A stretch of DNA of 5,351 bases from Frankiales bacterium (GTDB taxonomy: Bacteria > Actinomycetota > Actinomycetes > Mycobacteriales > SCTD01). The notes under the pieces are model-generated. The model saw only the letters and a program-made list of their open reading frames with translations. It made no database searches and was not told where the DNA came from. The stretch lies in assembly GCA_025966295.1 (NCBI GenBank), contig JAOPVD010000221.1, positions 1 to 5,351 on the forward strand, written 5' to 3'. Position numbers and translations under genes: made by a program. Each line of letters begins with the position of its first letter. The stretch's first letter is position 1. This document shows positions 1 to 5,351 of the stretch, one piece after another.

Positions 1-2247
1 AGCGCGCCGCACGTGCAGGAGATCACCGGGCTGCCGCCGGCCGTGGCGCTGCAGCAGCGCCGCGGGGCACCCAGCTCACGCTCCACGGTGGGCACCCTGA
101 CGACGCTGTCGAACCTGCTGCGGATGCTGTACTCGCGGGCCGGGACCTACCCGCCCGGTCAGCCCCGGCTGGAGGCGGAGGCCTTCTCGCCCAACACCGC
201 GGCCGGCGCCTGCCCGCGCTGCCACGGCCTCGGTGAGGTGCACGACGTCACCGAGGACCTGCTGGTGCCGGACCCCTCGCTGAGCATCCGCGAAGGCGCG
301 ATCGCGGCCTGGCCCGGAGCCTGGCAGGGCGCCAACCTGCGCAGCGTGGTCAGCGGCTTGGGCATCGACGTCGACAAGCCGTGGCGCAAGCTCAAGAAGA
401 AGGACCGCGACTGGTTGCTCTACACCGACGAGCAGCCGGCCGTGCTCGTCAAGCCCGAGCGCGACCGGGTGGACTACGGCTACTACGGCACGTTCTGGAG
501 CGCCCGCAAGCACGTCATGCACGTGCTGGCCGACTCCAAGAGCCAGCAGATGCGCGACCGGGCGCTGCGGTTCGTCCGGACCGTGCCCTGTCCGGACTGC
601 CACGGCAGCGGGCTGCGGCCGGAGGCGCTTCAGGTGACCTTCGCCGGCCGCTCGATCGCGGAGGTCAACGCGCTGCCCCTCACCGCCGTGGCGGAGCTGC
701 TGCGCCCCACCGCGCAGCTGACCGAGGCCGGGGCCGCCTTCTCGGCAGCCGAGTCGGGCGAGACCACCGAGGTGGCGGTGCGTCTGGCCGCCGACCTCGT
801 CGCCCGCATCGAGGTGCTGCTCGACCTCGGACTGGGCTACCTCAGCCTGGGGCGCAGCTCGCCCACGCTGTCGGCCGGCGAGGCGCAGCGGCTGCGGATC
901 GCCACCCAGCTGCGGTCCGGGCTGTTCGGGGTGGTGTACGTCCTCGACGAGCCGTCCGCCGGGCTGCACCCGGCCGACGCCGAGCCGCTGATGGACGTCC
1001 TGGAGCGGCTCAAGGCTTCGGGCAACTCGCTGTTCGTCGTCGAGCACGACCTGGACGTGGTGCGCCGCGCCGACTGGGTCGTCGACATCGGGCCGGGGGC
1101 GGGCGAGGGCGGCGGGCGGGTGCTCTACAGCGGCCCGGTCGCCGGCCTCGCGCAGGTCGAGGAGTCGGTCACCGGCCGCTACCTGTTCGGCCGGGTCGAG
1201 CGGCAGCACCGCACGCCGCGTACGCCGCAGGGCTGGCTGCACCTGCAGGGCGTGACCCGCCACAACCTGCACGACCTGGCCGTGGAGGTCCCGCTCTGCG
1301 TGCTGACCGCGGTGACGGGGGTGTCCGGCTCCGGCAAGTCCACGCTGGTCACCCAGGTCCTCGCCGAGGTGGTCCGGGGCCAGCTCGGGGTGGCGCCCGA
1401 GGACCCGGACGAGCCCACCTTGGAGATCGAGCTGCAGGGCGCCGCCGGCCTGGAGTCCTTCGACCGCCTGGTCCGGGTCGACCAGCGGCCCATCGGCCGG
1501 ACCCCGCGCTCCAACCTGGCGACGTACACCGGGCTGTTCGACGCCGTCCGCAAGGCGTTCGCCGGCACCGAGGAGGCCCGCCGGCGCGGCTACCGCGCGG
1601 GCCGGTTCTCCTTCAACGTGCCCGACGGTCGGTGCGAGACCTGCCAGGGGGAGGGCTTCGTCGCCGTCGAGCTGCTGTTCCTCCCCGGCACCTACGCGCC
1701 CTGCCCCACCTGCAAGGGCGCCCGCTACAACCCGGACACGCTCGAGGTCCGCTACCGCGACCGGAACGTCGCCGAGGTGCTGGCGATGACCGTCGACGAG
1801 GCGGCCTGCTTCCTGCAGGACGTGCCGGCGGCGTCGCGCAGCCTGGAGACGCTGCGCGAGGTGGGCCTTGGCTATCTGCGGCTGGGGCAGCCGGCCACCG
1901 AGCTGTCCGGCGGGGAGGCCCAGCGCATCAAGCTCGCCACCGAGCTGCAGCGGGCCCGCCGCGGGCACGCGCTCTACCTGCTCGACGAGCCGACCGCGGG
2001 CCTGCACCCGGCCGACATCGCGCTGCTGCTCGACCAGCTGCACCGGCTGGTCGACGCCGGCAACACCGTGGTCCTGGTCGAGCACGACCTGGACACGATC
2101 GCCGGTGCCGACTGGGTCATCGACCTCGGCCCGGGCGGGGGAGACGCGGGCGGCCGGGTCGTCGCCGCCGGGCCGCCCGCGACGGTCGCCCGCGCCCGCG
2201 GCAGCAAGACGGCGCCCTACCTCGCGCGCCGGCTGGCGCGGACCTGA
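1..2247 (+). CDS. UvrA2-like (class II) excinuclease ABC subunit A homologue, 5' truncated by window edge
   Basis: The reading frame is open from base 1 to the TGA at 2245-2247 (748 codons), and the N-terminal Walker A lies upstream of the window. It is a cytoplasmic DNA-binding tandem ABC ATPase of the UvrA family. In order it shows the segment after Walker A I (RSTVGT, about 85-102), a Cys pair at 211/220, an insertion-domain-like stretch (about 240-585), a Cys pair at 589/598, signature I (LSAGEAQRLR, from 868), Walker B I (VVYVLDE, 931-951), His loop (VEHD, 1039-1050), Walker A II (GVSGSGKST, 1318-1344), a C4 zinc module (Cys codons 1633, 1642, 1702, 1711; CX2CX19CX2C), signature II (LSGGEAQR, from 1903), Walker B II (LYLLDE, 1972-1989) and a second His loop (2077-2088). 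Only about 13 residues separate the RAG of the first helical part from FSPN, where housekeeping UvrA carries the UvrB-binding domain of over 100 residues. That deletion defines class II UvrA (Deinococcus UvrA2, Streptomyces DrrC), linked to DNA-damage or drug tolerance. UvrA family is certain; the precise role is inferred. Confidence 0.93.
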   Translation, partial: SAPHVQEITGLPPAVALQQRRGAPSSRSTVGTLTTLSNLLRMLYSRAGTYPPGQPRLEAEAFSPNTAAGACPRCHGLGEVHDVTEDLLVPDPSLSIREGAIAAWPGAWQGANLRSVVSGLGIDVDKPWRKLKKKDRDWLLYTDEQPAVLVKPERDRVDYGYYGTFWSARKHVMHVLADSKSQQMRDRALRFVRTVPCPDCHGSGLRPEALQVTFAGRSIAEVNALPLTAVAELLRPTAQLTEAGAAFSAAESGETTEVAVRLAADLVARIEVLLDLGLGYLSLGRSSPTLSAGEAQRLRIATQLRSGLFGVVYVLDEPSAGLHPADAEPLMDVLERLKASGNSLFVVEHDLDVVRRADWVVDIGPGAGEGGGRVLYSGPVAGLAQVEESVTGRYLFGRVERQHRTPRTPQGWLHLQGVTRHNLHDLAVEVPLCVLTAVTGVSGSGKSTLVTQVLAEVVRGQLGVAPEDPDEPTLEIELQGAAGLESFDRLVRVDQRPIGRTPRSNLATYTGLFDAVRKAFAGTEEARRRGYRAGRFSFNVPDGRCETCQGEGFVAVELLFLPGTYAPCPTCKGARYNPDTLEVRYRDRNVAEVLAMTVDEAACFLQDVPAASRSLETLREVGLGYLRLGQPATELSGGEAQRIKLATELQRARRGHALYLLDEPTAGLHPADIALLLDQLHRLVDAGNTVVLVEHDLDTIAGADWVIDLGPGGGDAGGRVVAAGPPATVARARGSKTAPYLARRLART

Positions 2248-2249
2248 GC

Positions 2250-2279
2250 CGGGCACGGATTACCGTGGGGCCGTGCCCG
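2250..2279. promoter_or_regulatory. 9-bp perfect inverted repeat around the gpgS start (possible hairpin or operator)
   Basis: CGGGCACGG (2250-2258) and CCGTGCCCG (2271-2279) are exact reverse complements separated by 12 bases. The right arm contains the gpgS GTG start (2273-2275), and the loop contains a -10-like TACCGT. A shorter alternative stem exists inside it: CACGG (2254-2258) can pair with CCGTG (2263-2267) around an ATTA loop. As RNA, transcripts reading through from the uvrA2-like gene could fold and bury the gpgS start. As DNA, it could be an operator for a dimeric regulator. There is no T-tract after it, so an intrinsic terminator of the classical kind is not supported. The repeat is directly visible; the function is inferred. 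Confidence 0.5.
2261..2266 (+). promoter_or_regulatory. Candidate -10 element for a leaderless gpgS transcript
   Basis: TACCGT fits the actinobacterial TANNNT -10 pattern and is followed by six bases and then the GTG at 2273. This is the spacing expected when transcription begins at the start codon itself. No purine-rich Shine-Dalgarno sequence sits at a usable distance: the only G-run (2267-2270) is two bases from the GTG. Both points favour a leaderless mRNA. No convincing -35 element is visible about 17 bases upstream (around 2238-2243). Confidence 0.4.
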
Positions 2280-3199
2280 ACACCCTGACCAGCTGGTGGC
2301 GCCGCCGCTCCACGTGGCCAGCCGTGCCCGTCCCCGACCTGGTCGCGCTCAAGGGCGACCAGACGGTGTCGGTGCTCATCCCCGCGCTCGACGAAGCCGC
2401 CACCGTGGCCGGCGTCGTCGGGCCGCTCGTCGAGGAGCTCGTGCCGGCCGGGCTGGTGGACGAGGTGGTGGTCGTCGACGGCGGCTCCCGTGACCGCACC
2501 GCGGCGCTGGCCGCCGAGGCCGGCGCCCGCGTGCTGCACCTGCCGGAGTCGTGCCAGGGGCACCCGCTGCGCGGCAAGGGCGGTGCGCTGTGGTGGGCCC
2601 AGCAGCAGGTCACGAGCGACCTGCTCGTCTTCCTGGACGCGGACGTCCTGCCGTCCCGCGCCGCCACCGCGACGGCCCTGCTGCGGCCGCTGCTGCTCGA
2701 GCCGTCGGTGCGCTTCGTCAAGGCCGCCTTCGACCGGCCGCTCACGGTCGACGGCGTGCTGCAGCACGGCAGCGGGGGCCGGGTCACCGAGATGCTGGCG
2801 CGCCCGCTGCTGAACGCCTGGTGGCCGCAGCTGGCCGGCTTCGTGCAGCCGCTGTCCGGCGAGCTCGCGGCCCGCCGCGAGCTGCTGGCCCGGCTGCCGT
2901 TCGCGACCGGCTACGGGCTGGAGATCGCCATGCTCGTCGACGCCCTGCACACGGTCGGCCTCGACGGGCTGGCCCAGGCCGACATCGGTGAGCGCCACCA
3001 CCGCCACCACAGTGACGCGGCGCTGGGTCGGATGGCCGCCCAGGTGCTGGCAGCGGCGCTCGACCGCCGGGGCGACCCGGGGGCGCAGCGGTTCGTGCAG
3101 TTCAGCCGCACCGAGGGCAGCTTCGAGGTCGCCACGACCAACCTCGAGATGGTGGTGCTGCCGCCGGTTGCCACGCTCGCGCGCGAGCAGGCCTCCTAG
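2273..3199 (+). CDS. gpgS: Glucosyl-3-phosphoglycerate synthase (GT81 family)
   Basis: This 308-residue retaining glycosyltransferase should transfer glucose from a nucleotide sugar to 3-phosphoglycerate, giving glucosyl-3-phosphoglycerate, the first committed step to methylglucose lipopolysaccharide or glucosylglycerate. Visible GpgS motifs: PALDE (37-41) and DGGS (69-72) in the nucleotide-sugar fold, GKGGAL (101-106), the metal-binding DAD (122-124), RVTEMLARPL (170-179), QPLSGE (192-197) and GYGLE (213-217). The His-rich loop ERHHRHH (240-246) contains H243, which I align with the metal-ligand His of the mycobacterial enzyme. Length is close to M. tuberculosis Rv1208 (about 324 residues). 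The GTG at 2273 is chosen because it gives a family-length protein and fits a leaderless start; an upstream in-frame extension would run into the uvrA-like coding region. It is 25 bases after that gene and directly abuts the folP2-like gene, as in the mycobacterial Rv1207/Rv1208 pairing. It is cytosolic, with no signal peptide. Family assignment is firm from motif order; the exact sugar donor cannot be read. Confidence 0.92.
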   Translation: MPDTLTSWWRRRSTWPAVPVPDLVALKGDQTVSVLIPALDEAATVAGVVGPLVEELVPAGLVDEVVVVDGGSRDRTAALAAEAGARVLHLPESCQGHPLRGKGGALWWAQQQVTSDLLVFLDADVLPSRAATATALLRPLLLEPSVRFVKAAFDRPLTVDGVLQHGSGGRVTEMLARPLLNAWWPQLAGFVQPLSGELAARRELLARLPFATGYGLEIAMLVDALHTVGLDGLAQADIGERHHRHHSDAALGRMAAQVLAAALDRRGDPGAQRFVQFSRTEGSFEVATTNLEMVVLPPVATLAREQAS

Positions 3200-4057
3200 G
3201 TGCTGCGGTTCCGGGGCAAGGCGCTGCCCGAGACGTCGCTCGTGATGGCCATCGTCAACCGCACCCCGGACTCGTTCTTCGACCAGGGCGCCACCTACGG
3301 GCTGGCGGCCGCACTGGACCGGATCGACCAGGTCGTCGAGCAGGGCGCCCACATCGTCGACATCGGCGGCGTGAAGGCAGCCCCCGGCGAGGAGGTCAGC
3401 GCCGGGGAAGAGGCGCGCCGGGTGGTGGAGGTCGTCGAGCAGGTCCGGGACCGGCACCCCGACCTGGTGCTCAGCGTCGACACCTACCGCGCCTCCGTGG
3501 CCCGCCTGGTGCTGGCGGCCGGCGCCGACATCGTCAACGACGCCTGGCAGGCGCCGGAGCCGGAGACCTTCGACGTGGCGGCCGAGTACGGCGCCGGGAT
3601 CGTCTGCACGCACGCCGGCCACCTGCCGCCGCGCACCCGGCCGCACCGGGTCGCGTACGCCGACGTGGTCGCCGACGTCGTGGCGACCGTGACCGGGCTG
3701 GCCGAGCGCGCGGTGGCCGCCGGGGTGCCGCGCGAGTCGGTGCTGATCGACCCGGGGCACGACTTCGGCAAGAACACCCGGCACTCGCTGGCCATCACGG
3801 CCCGCACCTCCGAGCTGGTCGCCACCGGCTGGCCGGTGCTGATGGCGCTGTCCCGCAAGGACTTCGTCGGCGAGGTCCTGGACCTGCTGCCCGACGAGCG
3901 GCTCGAGGGGACCCTCGCCGCGACCGCGCTCTGCGCCTGGCAGGGCGCCCGCGTCTTCCGCGTCCACGACGTGCCGGCGACGCTGCGGGTGCTGCAGATG
4001 GTGGACGCCGTCAAGGGCCTGACGCAGCCGGTCCTCAACGTGCGAGGGCTGGCCTGA
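3200..4057 (+). CDS. folP2: FolP2-type dihydropteroate synthase homologue (function uncertain)
   Basis: This 285-residue TIM-barrel protein of the DHPS family resembles the second mycobacterial paralogue FolP2 (Rv1207), not the folate enzyme FolP1. Landmarks: MAIVNRTPDSF (16-26; N20 at the metal/pyrophosphate position), DIGGVKAAPG (54-63) where true DHPS has an ESTRPG loop, SVDTYR (92-97), VNDAW (112-116), CTHAGHLPPRTRP (136-148) where DHPS usually has a MH-type motif, DPGHDFGKN (184-192), ALSRKD (216-221) and FRVHDV (253-258). Mycobacterial FolP2 has been reported to lack DHPS activity. This copy keeps the SRK and RVHD residues of the canonical pterin/phosphate site but has the FolP2-type loop. 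The GTG at 3200 follows the gpgS TAG with no gap and supplies the N-terminal strand usual before the first motif; starting at 3242 or 3245 would remove it. Only a weak AGCAGG (3185-3190) precedes it, so translation is probably coupled to gpgS. Fold certain; activity not. Confidence 0.88.
   Translation: MLRFRGKALPETSLVMAIVNRTPDSFFDQGATYGLAAALDRIDQVVEQGAHIVDIGGVKAAPGEEVSAGEEARRVVEVVEQVRDRHPDLVLSVDTYRASVARLVLAAGADIVNDAWQAPEPETFDVAAEYGAGIVCTHAGHLPPRTRPHRVAYADVVADVVATVTGLAERAVAAGVPRESVLIDPGHDFGKNTRHSLAITARTSELVATGWPVLMALSRKDFVGEVLDLLPDERLEGTLAATALCAWQGARVFRVHDVPATLRVLQMVDAVKGLTQPVLNVRGLA
4044..4048 (+). promoter_or_regulatory. Ribosome-binding site of the LigB-like gene
   Basis: GAGGG lies inside the last codons of the folP2-like gene, eight bases before the ATG at 4057. 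It supports the overlapping TGATG start and shows the gene is translated from the folP2 mRNA. Confidence 0.55.
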
Positions 4058-4722
4058 TGCTCGTCGCCCTCGCTTTCGTGCCGTCTGCACCGTTGCTGCT
4101 GCCGGCCCTCGGCGGGGGGCCGGACGACCTGAGAAGTGCTTGCCAGCAGGCGATCTCGGTCCTCGACGACGTCGAGCGGCTGGTGGTGGTCGGCGCCGCC
4201 CCGCGGACCGGCCGGTGCGCCGGCACGGTCGACGCGACCGGCTGGGGCGCCCCGGGAGCGCCCGCCGCCGACCCGCTGCCGCTGGCCCTGGCGGTCGGTG
4301 CCGGCCTGCTCGGCGACCGCCCCGCCGAGCTGTACGGCGTCGCCGACGGCACCGCCCCCGGGCTGGTGGAGGGCGACCGCCGTACCGGGTTGCTGGTGGT
4401 CGGCGACGGCACCGCCAAGCGCACCGAGAAGGCACCCGGCCACTTCGACCCACGGGCCGCGGAGCTTGACGAGCGGGTCGTGAAGGCGGTGGCGGCCTGC
4501 GACCTGACGGCGCTGCGCGAGCTGGACGCCGCGCTCGCGGACGAGCTGTGGGTCGGCGGCCGGCAGGCCTGGGCGGCGGCCGCCGCAGCGGCGCAGGCCG
4601 AGGTGCGGCCCGGCGGTGCCGCCCCCGGCGGCTGGACCGGCGAGGTCAGCTACGCCGCGGCCCCGTACGGCGTCGGCTACCTGGTCGCGACCTGGCTGCC
4701 GGCTGACCTGGTAGGTGTGTAG
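4057..4722 (+). CDS. LigB-fold protein, class III extradiol dioxygenase-like, probably not a metal dioxygenase
   Basis: This 221-residue alanine-rich protein has the outline of an actinobacterial family annotated as class III extradiol dioxygenase subunit B-like (the M. tuberculosis Rv2728c type, often beside miaA and dapF). Visible marks: the N-terminal strand and loop VPSAPLLLP (8-16), DDLRSACQ (23-30), the strand LVVVGAAP (42-49), GDGTAKRTEKAPGHFDPRA (116-134) and the C-terminal APYGVGYLVATW (202-213). Family members typically read PHPPLLVP at the first loop; here the His is Ser (S10). H129 is the only histidine in the protein, so the His-based iron site of true LigB enzymes cannot form. 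It may bind a ligand or act as a non-enzymatic partner. No signal peptide or membrane helix is seen. Its ATG overlaps the folP2 stop by one base, making a coupled operon with gpgS and folP2. Family placement rests on motif memory rather than a search, and the function is unknown. Confidence 0.75.
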   Translation: MLVALAFVPSAPLLLPALGGGPDDLRSACQQAISVLDDVERLVVVGAAPRTGRCAGTVDATGWGAPGAPAADPLPLALAVGAGLLGDRPAELYGVADGTAPGLVEGDRRTGLLVVGDGTAKRTEKAPGHFDPRAAELDERVVKAVAACDLTALRELDAALADELWVGGRQAWAAAAAAAQAEVRPGGAAPGGWTGEVSYAAAPYGVGYLVATWLPADLVGV

Positions 4723-4750
4723 CCAGCACGGTCCGGTCGACCACCCCGAG

Positions 4751-4756
4751 AAGGAG
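4751..4756 (+). promoter_or_regulatory. Strong Shine-Dalgarno site of the SDR gene
   Basis: AAGGAG, within the purine run GAGAAGGAGAG, lies five bases before the GTG at 4762 and decides that start. It is the best ribosome-binding site in the window. With the 39-base gap before the gene, it suggests independent translation, unlike the coupled genes upstream. No clear -10/-35 pair was found in the gap. Confidence 0.75.
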
Positions 4757-4761
4757 AGCGC

Positions 4762-5351
4762 GTGAGCAGCAACGACGGTCGCGTTGTCGTCATCACCGGT
4801 GCCGGCGGCGGCATCGGCCGCGCGGAGGCCCTGCTGTTCGCGCAGGAGGGCGCCCGGGTGGTGGTCAACGACGTCAGCGCCGAGGGCGCCAACGCGGTGG
4901 TCGATCAGGTGCGCGCCGCCGGTGGCGAGGCGGTCGCCAACACCGACGACATCAGCGACTGGGACGGTGCCGGCCGGCTGGTGCAGACCGCGCTGGACAG
5001 CTTCGGCGGCCTCGACACCCTGGTCAACAACGCCGGCATCCTGCGGGACAAGATGTTCGTGAACATGAGCGTCGACGACTGGGACGCCGTGATGAAGGTG
5101 CACCTGCGCGGCACCTTCTGCCCGAGCAAGCACGCCGTCGCCTACTGGCGTGAGCAGTCCAAGGCCGGTAACCAGAAGGTCGCCCGGATCGTCAACACGA
5201 GCAGCCCGTCGGGCATCTACGGCAACGTCGGCCAGGCCAACTACGGCGCCGCCAAGGCCGGTATCGCGGCGTTCACGCAGATCCTCGGCGAGGAGCTGTG
5301 GCGCTACGGCGTCTTCACGAACGCCATCGCCCCGAGCGCCCTGACCGCCAT
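4762..5351 (+). CDS. Short-chain dehydrogenase/reductase, (3R)-hydroxyacyl-CoA dehydrogenase-like, 3' truncated by window edge
   Basis: The first 196 residues of a classical SDR are present and the C-terminus lies beyond the window. It shows the Rossmann cofactor motif TGAGGGIG (12-19), an acidic residue after the second strand (VVVND, D37) that favours NAD(H) over NADP(H), NNAG (89-92), catalytic S148, Y161 and K165 (YGAAK), and the NAIAPSA segment near the edge. At the usual catalytic Asn position there is His (KVHLRGTF, H114). This, together with SGIYGNVGQANYGAAK, closely resembles the dehydrogenase domain of peroxisomal multifunctional enzyme 2 (HSD17B4) and the mycobacterial Hsd4A type. 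The likely reaction is NAD-dependent oxidation of a 3-hydroxyacyl-CoA in fatty-acid or steroid side-chain beta-oxidation. A 3-oxoacyl-ACP reductase or another SDR alcohol dehydrogenase is possible. The GTG at 4762 is set by the AAGGAG upstream. It is cytosolic, and its membership of the upstream operon is uncertain. Confidence 0.88.
   Translation, partial: MSSNDGRVVVITGAGGGIGRAEALLFAQEGARVVVNDVSAEGANAVVDQVRAAGGEAVANTDDISDWDGAGRLVQTALDSFGGLDTLVNNAGILRDKMFVNMSVDDWDAVMKVHLRGTFCPSKHAVAYWREQSKAGNQKVARIVNTSSPSGIYGNVGQANYGAAKAGIAAFTQILGEELWRYGVFTNAIAPSALTA

Noticed and set aside
76..2256. Long open frame on the - strand opposite the uvrA2-like gene
   Set aside because: Same shadow effect; it lies wholly opposite a gene with intact ATPase and zinc motifs, and its translation shows no domain.
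2250..2279. Intrinsic terminator for the uvrA2-like gene
   Set aside because: A GC-rich stem is present, but there is no T-tract and the right arm runs into the next coding sequence, so a start-codon hairpin or operator fits better.
381..2288. Second long + strand frame overlapping the uvrA2-like gene
   Set aside because: Very Arg/Ala/Pro-rich product with no motif, in a frame offset from the real gene; a GC-bias artefact.
2117..4453. Long open frame on the - strand spanning most of gpgS, the folP2-like gene and part of the LigB-like gene
   Set aside because: The translation is Arg/Pro/Gly/His-rich low-complexity with no recognisable domain. It is the usual antisense shadow in a GC-rich genome with strong third-position bias, while the + strand genes carry clear family motifs.
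4707..4727. Imperfect CTGG...CCAG stem around the LigB-like stop codon
   Set aside because: Arms are only about 4 bp with an 11-base loop and no T-tract; too weak to call a terminator.
4735..4742. GGTCGACC palindrome before the SDR gene
   Set aside because: A perfect 8-base palindrome of this composition is common in DNA this GC-rich, and nothing else nearby marks it as an operator.

Overview
The window is very GC-rich and coding almost throughout. Third codon positions are nearly all G or C, GTG starts are common and gaps are short, which points to a high-GC actinobacterium. The pairing of a GpgS-type glucosyltransferase with a FolP2-type dihydropteroate synthase homologue supports this, because the same two genes are neighbours in Mycobacterium tuberculosis (Rv1208 and Rv1207). 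The genus cannot be named from the sequence alone. All five genes are on the + strand.

Layout: (1) 1-2247, the C-terminal bulk of a class II UvrA (UvrA2-like) ABC ATPase, cut by the left edge and lacking the UvrB-binding domain. (2) 2248-2272, a 25-base gap holding a -10-like hexamer and a 9-bp inverted repeat that reaches into the next start codon. (3) 2273-3199, gpgS, glucosyl-3-phosphoglycerate synthase. (4) 3200-4057, a FolP2-like DHPS paralogue whose GTG directly follows the gpgS stop. (5) 4057-4722, a LigB-fold protein (class III extradiol dioxygenase-like) whose ATG overlaps the folP2 stop by one base and which has lost the family's N-terminal metal-binding histidine. (6) 4762 to the right edge, the N-terminal ~196 residues of a short-chain dehydrogenase resembling the (3R)-hydroxyacyl-CoA dehydrogenase domain of multifunctional enzyme 2, with its own strong ribosome-binding site.

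How they fit together: gpgS, folP2 and the LigB-like gene look like one translationally coupled operon. GpgS makes glucosyl-3-phosphoglycerate, the first committed intermediate of methylglucose lipopolysaccharide or glucosylglycerate synthesis. The two following proteins are homologues of known enzymes with altered active sites, so their reactions are open. The UvrA2 gene upstream and the SDR gene downstream look like separate transcription or translation units.

No RNA gene, mobile element, CRISPR array or tandem repeat was seen. The most interesting points are the possible leaderless promoter and hairpin at the gpgS start, and the conserved-looking trio of GpgS with two probably repurposed enzymes.
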